64,000 bases of DNA, from NCBI RefSeq assembly GCF_025961225.1, contig NZ_JAOQNG010000007.1, positions 82,001 to 146,000 on the forward strand, given 5' to 3'. Shown in pieces: positions 18,034 through 27,171 of the stretch. The notes under the pieces are model-generated. The model had not been told where the DNA came from. It ran no database searches and saw only the letters and a list, made by a program, of their open reading frames with translations. This stretch comes from Azospirillum canadense (GTDB lineage: Bacteria > Pseudomonadota > Alphaproteobacteria > Azospirillales > Azospirillaceae). How positions within the stretch are numbered: position 1 is the first letter of the stretch; each line of letters begins with the position of its first letter. A program made the position numbers and the translations under genes.

Positions 18034-19478
18034 TGGCGCTCCACCGCGTCGAACTGGTCGAAGGGGCGGACCATGCCGGATTCCGCCGGGCGGTGCGCGG
18101 TCTCGTTGCCGCCGGGGCCGCGCCGGACGATGTGCTGTGGACAGCGGGCGACGCACCGTCGCTGTTCGGCGGGTCCACGTTGCCCACCATGCTGCCTGAC
18201 GGCGACGCGGCCCCACCGTTGTCGCTCCCGCGCGCGGTGGGCGAACTGGTCGAAGCCGTGGTCTGCCACCGGGAGCCGGAACGCTACGCATTGCTCTACC
18301 AACTGATCTGGCGGGTGCTGCATGGTGAACGGTATCTGCTGGGCCACCACGGCGACCCGCTCGTGCACCGTCTGGCCCTGCTGAACAAGGCGGTGCGCCG
18401 CGACCTGCACAAGATGCACGCCTTCGTGCGTTTCCGGGACGTGCCCGACCCGGACGGCGGCGAGCGCTTCGTTGCCTTCTTCGAGCCCGACCACTTCATC
18501 GTTGAGGCTGCAGCCCCCTTCTTCGTCGAGCGGTTCCAGAGCATGATCTGGTCGATCCTGACCCCGGTCGGATCCCTGCACTGGAACCGCCGCGAACTGA
18601 CCGTCGGGCCGCCCGCGGTGATGTCCGAGGGTATGGAAGGCGACGCCGTGCTGGCCGGCTGGCGGCGCTATTACGAGAGCACCTTCAACCCGGCGCGCGT
18701 CAACCCGACGGCGATGCGGGCCGAAATGCCCAAGAAATATTGGGCCAACATGCCGGAAACGGCCTCCATCCCCCGCATGATCCAGGAAGCGCCGGCGCGC
18801 GTCCGCGCGATGGTGGAGCAGGAGGCCGCCGCTCCCATCCGCCGCAGCCCGGACAAGGCGGTGGCCGCCATGGCGACGAGCCGCCCGGCGACCCTGGCGG
18901 ACCTCAACGCGCTGATCCGGCGGTCGCCGCCGCTGGTGCCGGGGGCGACGCAGGCCGTGCTGGGGGAGGGGCCGGAAGAGGCGGCCATCGCCTTCGTCGG
19001 AGAGCAGCCGGGCGACCAGGAGGATGTGCAGGGCCGCCCCTTCGTCGGGCCGGCCGGGCAACTGCTGACCCGGGCGATGGCGGAGGCGGGCATCGACCGC
19101 GACGCCGCCTACATGACCAACGCGGTCAAGCACTTCAAGTTCAAGCCGCAGGGCAAGCGCCGCATCCACCAGTCACCAACCGCGGGCGAGGTGAAGCATT
19201 ACCGCTGGTGGCTGATGGAGGAACTGCGCTTCGTCCGCCCGCGCCTCGTCGTGGCGCTGGGCGCGACGGCGGCGCTGGCGCTGACCGGGCGCAGCGTTTC
19301 AGTGCTGCGCGAGCGCGGGCCGGCCGGCTTCGGCGACTGGGACGGCTTCGTGACCGTCCACCCCTCCTACCTGCTGCGCCTGCCGGACGGCGAAGGGGCG
19401 CGCGGTGCCTACGGCGACTTCGTCGCCGACCTGAGGCGGGTGCGGGACCTTGCGGAGGGTCTGCGGGCCGGGAGCTGA
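18033..19478 (+). CDS. DUF4130-UdgX fusion: uracil-DNA binding/cross-linking glycosylase
   Basis: A 481-residue fusion. Residues 1-260 are the DUF4130 domain that accompanies the radical SAM partner (RLALLNKAVRRDLHKMHAFV; MPKKYWANMPETASI). Residues about 290-481 are a UdgX-type uracil-DNA glycosylase. It has GEQPGDQED (323-331) in place of the GEAPG of ordinary family-4 enzymes, and the UdgX-specific KRRIH loop (375-379), whose His in the characterised mycobacterial protein attacks the abasic sugar and leaves the protein covalently bound to uracil DNA. HPSYLLR near the end is the second active-site motif. The whole signature is intact, so suicide cross-linking to uracil in DNA is likely. Confidence 0.9.
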   Translation: MALHRVELVEGADHAGFRRAVRGLVAAGAAPDDVLWTAGDAPSLFGGSTLPTMLPDGDAAPPLSLPRAVGELVEAVVCHREPERYALLYQLIWRVLHGERYLLGHHGDPLVHRLALLNKAVRRDLHKMHAFVRFRDVPDPDGGERFVAFFEPDHFIVEAAAPFFVERFQSMIWSILTPVGSLHWNRRELTVGPPAVMSEGMEGDAVLAGWRRYYESTFNPARVNPTAMRAEMPKKYWANMPETASIPRMIQEAPARVRAMVEQEAAAPIRRSPDKAVAAMATSRPATLADLNALIRRSPPLVPGATQAVLGEGPEEAAIAFVGEQPGDQEDVQGRPFVGPAGQLLTRAMAEAGIDRDAAYMTNAVKHFKFKPQGKRRIHQSPTAGEVKHYRWWLMEELRFVRPRLVVALGATAALALTGRSVSVLRERGPAGFGDWDGFVTVHPSYLLRLPDGEGARGAYGDFVADLRRVRDLAEGLRAGS

Positions 19479-19516
19479 GCCTGCTCTCCTGTCTCCGGAA
19501 GTCTTTTGTGCGCGAC

Positions 19517-19530
19517 TTGACGGTGGTCAA
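19517..19530. promoter_or_regulatory. FNR/NnrR-type binding box upstream of nosR
   Basis: TTGACGGTGGTCAA is a symmetrical TTGAC-N4-GTCAA site, the form bound by FNR/CRP-superfamily regulators of denitrification (FNR, NnrR, Dnr). It lies about 90 bases before nosR in a 140-base gap. It would tie nitrous oxide reduction to low oxygen and/or nitric oxide. Which regulator binds cannot be told from the box alone. Confidence 0.72.
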
Positions 19531-19619
19531 GAACTGGGCAGGGCGCCTGCGCTTTCATCACCCGGCCGGCGGTTGTCGGCCGCCCCACGGGCGATGGGCA
19601 AGAGCGCAAGGCGACGGTG

Positions 19620-21914
19620 ATGATCGCACACATCAGGCGAGGAGTGCTGGCGGCGGTTGCCGGGTTGCTGGTGCTGCTGGCGGGCTTCGGCGTTATGGGC
19701 GGCGTCATGGGCGGTGTCGCCAACGCCGCCGTTGAGGCGAAGCTGGGCCAGTATATCGGCACGGTCAAGCCGGGCGACCTCGTCGCCGGGGCCGACCGGT
19801 TTGGCGCCATCCAGGCGAACGCGCCGCTGGTGCCCGTCTACAAGGGCGACGCGCTGGTCGGGCACGCCTACCTAACCTCCGACTTCGTCAACACCACGGG
19901 CTACTCGGGCCGTCCCATCCATGTGCTGGTCGGGCTGGCGCCGGACGGAACGGTGACGGGCGCCAAGCTGGTGGACCACCACGAGCCGATCGTCCTGGTC
20001 GGCATCCCGCCGGCCAAGATCAACGCCTTCATCAACGGCTACGTCGGCAAGAACGTGCTGGCGCTGGCGTCTCAGAGCGCCGCCACCCCGCCGGTGGACA
20101 TCGTGTCCGGGGCCACGGTGACCGTGATGGTCATCGGCGATTCCATCATCCGCTCCGGCAAGAAGGTCATGCAGGCGCTGGGCGCCGGCTCGGGAGCTGG
20201 AGGCGCCGCCGCAGCGGCGCCCACGGTGACCAAGAGCATCGACCTGTCGAAGACTGTCGTTGAGGACTGGGCGACTCTGGTCGGCGACGGGTCGGTCCGC
20301 CGCCTGACGCTGACGGTGGGCGAGGTGAACGCCGCCTTTGAGCGCACGGGCAAGGCCGAGGCCATCGCCCGCGCGGAGCCCGGCGAGCCGAACGACGCTT
20401 TCATCGACCTGTACGCCGCGCTTGCCACCATTCCCGCGGTCGGCCGCTCCCTGCTGGGCGACGCGGAGTACGAGTCGCTGGTGCAGCGCCTGAAGCCCGG
20501 CCAGCAGGCCATCGTCGTGGCGGGGCAGGGGCGCTATTCCTTCAAGGGCTCGGGCTATGTGCGCGGCGGCATCTTCGACCGCATCGAGCTGGTGCAGCAC
20601 GAGGGCTCCGTCCGGTTCCGCGACAAGACGCACAAGCGCCTGGGCTCGCTCGCCGCGGCGGGGGCGCCGGACTTCCCGGAGATCGGGCTGTTCGTCATCC
20701 CCGAAGGGACGGAGTTCGACCCGGCCGAGCCCTGGCGCCTGCAGCTGCTGGTGCAGCGGGCGACGGCCGCGCTGGACAAGGCCTTCGTCACCTTCGACCT
20801 CGGCTACCAGCCGCCGGAGAAGTTCCTGAAGGTCGAGCGCGCCGCCGCTCCCGCCCCCGCCATCACGCCCCTGGCGGAGCACAAGGCCGACCCGGTGGAG
20901 CCGGAGGCGACCGGCGAGACGCCGCTTTGGCAGCGCATCTGGCAGAACCGGCTGGTCGACATCGCCGTGCTGACGACCGCCATCGCCCTGCTGACCGGCA
21001 TCTTCTTCTTCCAGGACCAGCTGACCAAGCGGCCGGCCCTGTACGAGCGGGTGCGGACCGGGTTCCTGGTCTTCACGCTGGTCTGGCTCGGCTGGTACGC
21101 GTCGGCCCAGCTGTCGGTGGTCAACGTGCTGACCTTCGCCAACTCGCTGCGCACCGGCTTCCGCTGGGACTATTTCCTGATGGACCCGCTGGTGTTCATC
21201 CTGTGGTTTTCGGTCGCCGCGTCGCTGCTGTTCTGGGGCCGGGGCGCCTTCTGCGGCTGGCTGTGCCCGTTCGGCGCGCTGCAGGAACTGGCGTCCAAGG
21301 CGGCGAAGCGGCTGGGCGTCCGGCAGATCGACGTGCCCTTCGGGCTGCACCAGCGGCTGTGGCCGATCAAGTACATGATCTTCCTGGTCCTGTTCGGCCT
21401 GTCCTTCTATTCGCTGTCCTTCGCGGAGAAGACGGCGGAGGTGGAGCCCTTCAAGACCGCGATCATCCTGCACTTCGTCCGCGACTGGTGGTTCGTCCTG
21501 TTCGCCGCAGCACTGCTCGCCGCCGGGCTGTTCATCGAACGCTTCTTCTGCCGCTACCTGTGCCCGCTGGGCGCTGCGCTGGCCATTCCGGGCAAGCTGC
21601 GGATGTTCGACTGGCTGCGCCGCTACCGGGACTGCGGCAACCCCTGCCGGCGCTGCGCCAACGAATGCCCGGTGCAGGCGATCCACCCCGACGGGTCGAT
21701 CAACGTCAACGAATGCATCCAGTGCCTGCACTGCCAGATGCTCTACCACCACGACCACAAGTGCCCGGTGCTGATCAGGAAGCGCGAGAAGCGCGAGCGC
21801 CGCGGCGGCACCACCCCATTCGCCGATGCGGTTGCCGAGGCCAAGCCCCGCGCCGCCGTGCTGACCACCGATCCTGCGACCGGACACCTGTCCATCCGGC
21901 CGGAAGGAACCTGA
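19620..21914 (+). CDS. nosR: NosR, membrane flavo-iron-sulphur regulator/electron donor for N2O reductase
   Basis: A 764-residue polytopic protein needed for nosZ expression and for electron delivery to NosZ. After a signal anchor comes a periplasmic FMN-binding domain with the covalent flavin motif SGATVT (Thr about 168). Several helices follow from about residue 440, with CGWLCPFGALQE and CRYLCPLGA motifs. A cytoplasmic 2x[4Fe-4S] ferredoxin tail ends the protein (CRRCANECPVQAI; CIQCLHCQMLYHHDHKCPV). I prefer ATG 19620 with AAGGCG six bases upstream over the GTG one codon earlier. It heads the nos cluster behind the TTGAC-N4-GTCAA box. The flavin is probably attached by the NosX encoded downstream. 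Confidence 0.95.
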   Translation: MIAHIRRGVLAAVAGLLVLLAGFGVMGGVMGGVANAAVEAKLGQYIGTVKPGDLVAGADRFGAIQANAPLVPVYKGDALVGHAYLTSDFVNTTGYSGRPIHVLVGLAPDGTVTGAKLVDHHEPIVLVGIPPAKINAFINGYVGKNVLALASQSAATPPVDIVSGATVTVMVIGDSIIRSGKKVMQALGAGSGAGGAAAAAPTVTKSIDLSKTVVEDWATLVGDGSVRRLTLTVGEVNAAFERTGKAEAIARAEPGEPNDAFIDLYAALATIPAVGRSLLGDAEYESLVQRLKPGQQAIVVAGQGRYSFKGSGYVRGGIFDRIELVQHEGSVRFRDKTHKRLGSLAAAGAPDFPEIGLFVIPEGTEFDPAEPWRLQLLVQRATAALDKAFVTFDLGYQPPEKFLKVERAAAPAPAITPLAEHKADPVEPEATGETPLWQRIWQNRLVDIAVLTTAIALLTGIFFFQDQLTKRPALYERVRTGFLVFTLVWLGWYASAQLSVVNVLTFANSLRTGFRWDYFLMDPLVFILWFSVAASLLFWGRGAFCGWLCPFGALQELASKAAKRLGVRQIDVPFGLHQRLWPIKYMIFLVLFGLSFYSLSFAEKTAEVEPFKTAIILHFVRDWWFVLFAAALLAAGLFIERFFCRYLCPLGAALAIPGKLRMFDWLRRYRDCGNPCRRCANECPVQAIHPDGSINVNECIQCLHCQMLYHHDHKCPVLIRKREKRERRGGTTPFADAVAEAKPRAAVLTTDPATGHLSIRPEGT

Positions 21915-21962
21915 CCTCAACCGGGTCACAGAAGAGCCCCAAAAGGGACAAAGGAGCAGAGC

Positions 21963-23894
21963 ATGTCGAACGAGAAGGCTGAGCGGGCGGGCGTGAATCG
22001 CCGCGATCTTTTGGGCGGAACGGCGAAGGCGGCGGCGCTGGCGGGCATCGCCGGCGCGGTCGGTGGCGGTGCGGCGAGCAACGCGCTGTTCAACGCGACG
22101 CCGGCCCAGGCCGCGGGGGCGGCGGGCAGTCAGAAATACGAGGTCAAGCCGGGCGACCTCGATGAATACTACGTCTTCCACTCCGGCGGCCAATCGGGCG
22201 AGCTGCGCATCCTCGGCCTGCCCAGCATGCGCGAACTGCACCGCATCCCGGTGTTCAACCGCTGCTCCGCCTCCGGCTGGGGCCTAACCAACGAGAGCCG
22301 CAAGATCCTGAACGAGGGTCTGTCGGCCGAGACGAAGACGTTCCTGGAGAGCCGCGGCGGCGCCTGGCTGAACGGCGACCTGCACCACCCGCACATGTCG
22401 TTCTCCGACGGCACCTACGACGGGCGCTACATCTTCGTGAACGACAAGGCGAACACCCGCGTCGCCCGCATCCGCTGCGACATCATGAAGGTGGACAAGG
22501 TCATCGAGATCCCGAACGTCTCGGCGATCCACGGCCTGCGCCTGCAGAAGTACCCGCGCACCGGCTACGTCTTCGCGAACGCCGAGCAGCTTGTGCCGAT
22601 GCCGAACGACGGCAAGAACACGGACCCGAAGAACTACCGCACGCACTTCTCCGCCATCGACGGCGACAGCATGAAGGTCGCGTGGCAGGTGTGGGTGGAC
22701 GGCAACCTCGACAACACCGAGGCCGACTACCAGGGCAAGTACGCCTTCTCGACCTGCTACAACTCGGAGATGGGCGTCACCACCGCCGAGATGACGGCGA
22801 ACGAGCAGGACTGGATCGTCATCTTCAACCTGAAGCGCATCGAAGAGGCGGTGAAGGCTGGCAAGGTTCAGGTGATGAACGGCGTTCCGGTGGTCGATGG
22901 CCGCCATGGTTCGGCCTACACCCGCTACGTCCCGATCCCCAACAGCCCGCACGGCATCAACGCCGCGCCCGACGGCATCCACGTCACGGTCAACGGCAAG
23001 CTGTCGCCGACCGTGTCGGTGATGGACGTGCGCAAGCTGGACGACCTGTTCGACGACAAGATCAAGCCGCGGGACGTCATCGTGGCTGAGCCGCAGCTGG
23101 GCCTCGGGCCATTGCACACGGCCTATGACGGCCGCGGCAACGCCTACACCACGCTGTTCCTCGACAGCCAGATCGTGAAGTGGAACATCGACAAGGCCAA
23201 GCGCGCCTTTGCCGGCGAGAAGGTCGATCCGATCATCCAGAAGCTGGACGTGCACTACCAGCCGGGCCACACGCACTCCTCCATGGGCCAGACCAAGGAG
23301 GCCGATGGCAAGTGGCTGATGGTGCTGAACAAGTTCTCCAAGGACCGCTTCCTGAACGTCGGCCCAAGCAAGCCGGAGAACGACCAGCTGATCGACATCT
23401 CGGGCGACGAGATGAAGCTGGTGCACGACGGCCCGACCTACGCCGAGCCGCACGACACGCTGATCGTCCACCGCTCCAAGGTGAACCCGAAGAGCGTCTT
23501 CACCCGCGACGACCCGATGTGGGAAGAGGCGCGCCAGCAGGCCAAGAAGGACGGCGTGAACCTGGAGGAAGACGCCAAGGTCATCCGCGACGGCAACAAG
23601 GTCCGCGTCTACATGTGGCAGCGCGCTCCGGCCTATGGGCTGGAGGAGTTCAAGGTCAAGCAGGGTGACGAGGTCACCGTCTATGTCACCAACATGGATG
23701 ACGTGGACGACCTGACCCACGGTTTTACCCTGTCCAACCACGGCATCGCCATGGAGATCGGCCCGCAGCAGACCAGCTCGGTCACCTTCACCGCCGATCG
23801 TCCGGGCGTGCACTGGTACTATTGCCAGTGGTTCTGCCACGCGCTGCACATGGAAATGGGCGGCCGCATGATCGTCGAGCCGCGCGCGGCGTAA
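21963..23894 (+). CDS. nosZ: Nitrous-oxide reductase, Tat-dependent (clade I)
   Basis: The periplasmic copper enzyme reducing N2O to N2, 643 residues. A Tat signal (NRRDLLGG, Arg 13-14, then a hydrophobic stretch to TPAQAA) places it in clade I. The beta-propeller carries the CuZ His positions (HHPHMSFSDGTYDG; PGHTHSSMGQTKEADG; EPHDT). The C-terminal cupredoxin domain has the full CuA site CQWFCHALHMEM (Cys 621 and 625, His 629, Met 632). AAGGAG lies six bases before the ATG. Nothing is missing, so it should be functional. A palindromic element follows directly, separating it from nosD. Confidence 0.97.
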   Translation: MSNEKAERAGVNRRDLLGGTAKAAALAGIAGAVGGGAASNALFNATPAQAAGAAGSQKYEVKPGDLDEYYVFHSGGQSGELRILGLPSMRELHRIPVFNRCSASGWGLTNESRKILNEGLSAETKTFLESRGGAWLNGDLHHPHMSFSDGTYDGRYIFVNDKANTRVARIRCDIMKVDKVIEIPNVSAIHGLRLQKYPRTGYVFANAEQLVPMPNDGKNTDPKNYRTHFSAIDGDSMKVAWQVWVDGNLDNTEADYQGKYAFSTCYNSEMGVTTAEMTANEQDWIVIFNLKRIEEAVKAGKVQVMNGVPVVDGRHGSAYTRYVPIPNSPHGINAAPDGIHVTVNGKLSPTVSVMDVRKLDDLFDDKIKPRDVIVAEPQLGLGPLHTAYDGRGNAYTTLFLDSQIVKWNIDKAKRAFAGEKVDPIIQKLDVHYQPGHTHSSMGQTKEADGKWLMVLNKFSKDRFLNVGPSKPENDQLIDISGDEMKLVHDGPTYAEPHDTLIVHRSKVNPKSVFTRDDPMWEEARQQAKKDGVNLEEDAKVIRDGNKVRVYMWQRAPAYGLEEFKVKQGDEVTVYVTNMDDVDDLTHGFTLSNHGIAMEIGPQQTSSVTFTADRPGVHWYYCQWFCHALHMEMGGRMIVEPRAA

Positions 23895-23901
23895 GGCGGT
23901 T

Positions 23902-24053
23902 GACCCCCACCCTAACCCTCCCCCGCTGAGCGGGGGAGGGGACAAGGGCACCCTATCTCCCTCCCCCGCCCAGCTCACGCGCAAGCGAAGCTTGCGCTGA
24001 CGCGGCAGGCGGACCTTTGGTCCGCCGAGAGCGGGGGAGGGTCGGGGTGGGGG
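23902..24053. repeat. Nested palindromic element between nosZ and nosD
   Basis: Outer arms 23902-23925 and 24030-24053 are complementary over 24 bases with two mismatches. The left arm includes its own hairpin (CCCTCCCCCGC/GCGGGGGAGGG), and two more hairpins lie inside: GCGCAAGC/GCTTGCGC with loop GAA (23979-23997) and GGCGGACC/GGTCCGCC with loop TTT (24008-24026). It fills the 189-base gap between nosZ and nosD, the only long gap in the cluster. It could stabilise the nosZ end of the message or limit readthrough. Confidence 0.75.
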
Positions 24054-24083
24054 AAACACTCCGCACAGAAACAAGGTAGACCT

Positions 24084-25463
24084 ATGCCCCACCGCTTCCC
24101 GCTTCTCCTCACCACCGCGTTCCTCGCCTTCGCCGCTCCGGCATGGTCGGCCACGGTGACGGTGATGCCGGGCGAGTTGGAAAGCGCGCTCGCGACGGCC
24201 GCTCCGGGTGACACGCTGGTGCTGGCCTCCGGCACGCATCCGGGGGGGCTGGCCGTCAAGACGCCGGTCACGCTGGTCGGCCAGCCGGGTGCGGTGATCG
24301 AAGGGCGCGGCCAAGGCAACGCGCTGACCATCTTCGCCCCGGACGTGACGGTCCGGAACGTGGAAATCCGCAGCTCCGGCCTGTCGCTCTTCGACCAGAA
24401 CGCCGGCATCTTCCTGGGCAAGGAGGCGCACCGGGCCGTGATCGAGGACAACCGGCTGCGCGACAACTTGATCGGCATCTATGTCTGGGGCGCCAACGAC
24501 GTGATGGTCCGGCGCAACGACGTGGTCGGGCGCACCGATCTGCGCGTCTCCGAACGGGGCAACGGCATCCAGCTGTGGAACGCGCCGGGCACGCAGGTGG
24601 TGGACAACACGGTCCGCGACGGGCGCGACGGCATCTTCACCACGACGTCGAAGAAGAACCTGTTCGCCCGCAACCGGTTCGAGCGGGTCCGCTTCGCCGT
24701 CCACTACATGTACACCAACGACTCCGAAATCTCGGACAACGTGTCGGTCGGCAACGGCGTCGGCTACGCGATCATGTATTCGAACAACCTCGTGATCCGG
24801 AACAACCGCTCCCAGGGCGACCGGGAGCATGGGCTGCTGCTGAACTACGCCAACAGCGCGATCATCGACGGCAACGTGATCGACGGTCGTCTGTCGGACG
24901 AGCAGGCCGCCCCCGTAGAAATGGCCGCCGATAAGGATATGCCGGTGGCGAGCGACGGCCCGACGGAGGGCAAGCGGACCGGCACCTGGAAGTGCGTCTT
25001 CATCTACAACGCCAACAAGAACCGCTTCACCAACAACCGGTTCGAGGGCTGCGAGATCGGCGTGCACTTCACCGCCGGGTCGGAGCGCAACACCCTGACC
25101 AACAACGCCTTCATCAACAACCGCACCCAGGTGAAGTATGTCGGCACCCGCTTTCTCGACTGGTCGGAGAACGGGCGCGGCAACTACTGGTCCGACAACG
25201 CGGCCTTCGACCTGAACGGCGACGGCGTCGCCGACGAAGCCTACCGCCCCAACGACGTGATCGACCGCGTGATGTGGGCCTACCCGTCGGCCAAGTTGCT
25301 GATGAACAGCCCCGGCGTGCAGGTGATCCGCTGGGCGCAGAAGCAGTTCCCGGCGCTGCACCCCGGCGGGGTGATCGACAGCGCCCCCCTGATGAACCCG
25401 CCGCCGCGAACGGCAAGCCCTCGGATAGAAGCCGGGCAAACGGCGGAAAGGAAAGCGCCATGA
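24084..25463 (+). CDS. nosD: NosD, periplasmic copper-site maturation protein
   Basis: A 459-residue periplasmic protein needed, with NosF and NosY, to build the CuZ centre of N2O reductase. It has a Sec signal peptide (residues 1-24, ending PAWSA), then a right-handed beta-helix with many short N/D-rich rungs (VIEDNRLRDNLIGIYVWG; NNRFEGCEIGVHFTAGS). Length and repeat pattern match NosD. Its stop overlaps the nosF start as ATGA. It should act in the periplasm as the partner of the NosFY ABC exporter. Confidence 0.94.
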   Translation: MPHRFPLLLTTAFLAFAAPAWSATVTVMPGELESALATAAPGDTLVLASGTHPGGLAVKTPVTLVGQPGAVIEGRGQGNALTIFAPDVTVRNVEIRSSGLSLFDQNAGIFLGKEAHRAVIEDNRLRDNLIGIYVWGANDVMVRRNDVVGRTDLRVSERGNGIQLWNAPGTQVVDNTVRDGRDGIFTTTSKKNLFARNRFERVRFAVHYMYTNDSEISDNVSVGNGVGYAIMYSNNLVIRNNRSQGDREHGLLLNYANSAIIDGNVIDGRLSDEQAAPVEMAADKDMPVASDGPTEGKRTGTWKCVFIYNANKNRFTNNRFEGCEIGVHFTAGSERNTLTNNAFINNRTQVKYVGTRFLDWSENGRGNYWSDNAAFDLNGDGVADEAYRPNDVIDRVMWAYPSAKLLMNSPGVQVIRWAQKQFPALHPGGVIDSAPLMNPPPRTASPRIEAGQTAERKAP

Positions 25464-26344
25464 CCGACACGCTCACCAGCGATGGGGCGACCATTGTCGT
25501 GGAGGGAGTCTCCAAGCAGTACGGCGACGCTTTCGCCGTGCGCGCGGTGGATCTGACCATGGCCCCCGGCGAATGCGTGGCGATGGTCGGCCACAACGGC
25601 GCCGGAAAAAGCTCGCTGATCAAGCTGATGCTGGGCCTGACCACGCCGACCGAGGGGCGCATCCGCGTCCTGGGCGGCGATCCGGCCAGCGCCGCCGCCT
25701 CCCACATCCGCCGTCAGGTGGGATTCCTGCCGGAGAGCGTGGCCTTCCACCCCAGCATGACCGGGCGGGAGACGCTGGACTTCTACGCCAAGCTGAAGGG
25801 CGTCGCGCGCACCGGCAACGACGCGCTGTTCGACCGCGTGGGGCTGGAGCCCGCCGCCGTGAAGCGCCGCGTCGGAACCTATTCCAAGGGCATGCGGCAG
25901 CGGCTGGCGCTGGCGCAGGCCCTGCTCGGCGGGCCGAAGGTGCTGTTCCTGGACGAGCCGACCACCGGCCTCGACCCCGCGCTGCGCCAGAGCTTCTACG
26001 AGATCGTGCGGGACCTGCGCGACGCTGGCACCACCGTCCTGCTGTGCAGCCACGCCCTGACGGAGCTGGAGGGGCAGGCCGACCGCGTGGTGGTGATGAG
26101 CCGCGGGCGCAAGGTCGCCGACGGCTCGCTGTCCACGCTGCGCAGCCTCGCCCAGCTGCCGGTGCGCATCCGCCTAACGATGCCGGACGGCAGCGTCAAC
26201 GAGCTGACTTGCGCCAACGACGACAAGGTGGGGATGGTCCGCCGCATCGCGTGCGACGGCCCCGAGGTCACCGACATCGAGATCGTCCAGCCCAGCCTGG
26301 ACGACATGTACGCCCACTTCCTGCGCCGGGAGGCTGCGGAATGA
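25460..26344 (+). CDS. nosF: NosF, ABC transporter ATPase for N2O reductase maturation
   Basis: A 294-residue ATP-binding subunit of the NosFY transporter, thought to supply a sulphur species for the CuZ cluster. Seen are Walker A (GHNGAGKSS), signature YSKGMRQRL, Walker B (VLFLDEPTTGLDP) and the switch His in LLCSHALTELEG. The ATG at 25460 overlaps the nosD stop by four bases; longer frames upstream are shadows. Its own stop overlaps nosY as ATGA. Tight coupling of D, F and Y fits one complex. Confidence 0.95.
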   Translation: MTDTLTSDGATIVVEGVSKQYGDAFAVRAVDLTMAPGECVAMVGHNGAGKSSLIKLMLGLTTPTEGRIRVLGGDPASAAASHIRRQVGFLPESVAFHPSMTGRETLDFYAKLKGVARTGNDALFDRVGLEPAAVKRRVGTYSKGMRQRLALAQALLGGPKVLFLDEPTTGLDPALRQSFYEIVRDLRDAGTTVLLCSHALTELEGQADRVVVMSRGRKVADGSLSTLRSLAQLPVRIRLTMPDGSVNELTCANDDKVGMVRRIACDGPEVTDIEIVQPSLDDMYAHFLRREAAE

Positions 26345-27171
26345 ACACGCTTCTGATCATCGCGGGCAAGGAGGTCCGGGACGGCCTGCGCAACCGCTGG
26401 GTCGTCGCCACCACCCTGCTGATGGCGGCGCTGGCCCTGACCATGAGCTTCCTGGGGGCGGCCCCGACCGGCACGGTCGGCGTCGGCCCGGTGGAGGTGA
26501 CCATCGTCAGCCTGTCCAGCCTGACCATCTTCCTGCTGCCGCTGATCGCGCTGCTGCTGTCCTTCGACGCGGTGGTGGGGGAGATCGACCGGGGCACCAT
26601 GACGCTGCTGCTGTCCTACCCCGTGGCGCGCTGGCAGGTGCTGCTGGGCAAGTTCCTCGGCCACGCGTCGATCATCGCCTTCGCCACGGTGCTGGGCTAC
26701 GGCGCCGCCGGCGTGGCGCTGTCGATGGGCGGCACGCCGATCGATGCGGAGAGCTGGCGCGCCTTCGCCGCCATGATCGGGTCGAGCGTCCTGCTGGGTG
26801 CGGCCTTCACCGCCATGGGCTATCTGGCGTCGTCGCTGGTCCGCGACCGCGGCACGGCGGCGGGCATCGCGGTGGCGGTCTGGCTGGCCTTCGTCCTGCT
26901 GTACGACATGGGGCTGCTGGGTCTGCTGGTCGCCGACGGCGGCAAGACCCTGAACGCCGACGTGCTGAACTGGGCGCTGCTCGCCAACCCGGCGGACGCC
27001 TACCGGCTGTTCAACCTGACCGGCTTCAAGAACGTCAGCCTGTTCGCCGGCACCGCCGGGCTCGCCGCCCATGTGCAGGTGTCCGCCCCCGTGCTGCTGG
27101 GCGTGCTGGCCGGCTGGGTCGTGGCGCCGCTGGCGCTGGCCGCCACCCTCTTTTCAAGGAAGCAGATCTGA
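26341..27171 (+). CDS. nosY: NosY, ABC transporter permease for N2O reductase maturation
   Basis: A 276-residue membrane protein with about six helices, the permease partner of NosF (ABC-2 fold). It opens MNTLLIIAGKEVRDGLRNRW, a cytoplasmic start before the first helix, and has the characteristic AVVGEIDRGTMTLLLSYPVAR loop that contacts the ATPase. Start and stop overlap nosF (ATGA) and nosL (TGATG). The family and operon position together make the assignment secure. Confidence 0.94.
   Translation: MNTLLIIAGKEVRDGLRNRWVVATTLLMAALALTMSFLGAAPTGTVGVGPVEVTIVSLSSLTIFLLPLIALLLSFDAVVGEIDRGTMTLLLSYPVARWQVLLGKFLGHASIIAFATVLGYGAAGVALSMGGTPIDAESWRAFAAMIGSSVLLGAAFTAMGYLASSLVRDRGTAAGIAVAVWLAFVLLYDMGLLGLLVADGGKTLNADVLNWALLANPADAYRLFNLTGFKNVSLFAGTAGLAAHVQVSAPVLLGVLAGWVVAPLALAATLFSRKQI

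Noticed and set aside
16983..19478. A longer start for the UdgX fusion gene (831 residues)
   Set aside because: The extra part is an out-of-frame reading of the radical SAM gene; the TGATG overlap at 18031-18035 gives the natural start.
22284..25439. A 1,051-residue open frame antisense to nosZ and nosD
   Set aside because: Its low-complexity His/Val/Asp/Arg-rich translation is the usual result of reading the opposite strand of GC-rich genes, and both sense genes have complete, recognisable motifs.
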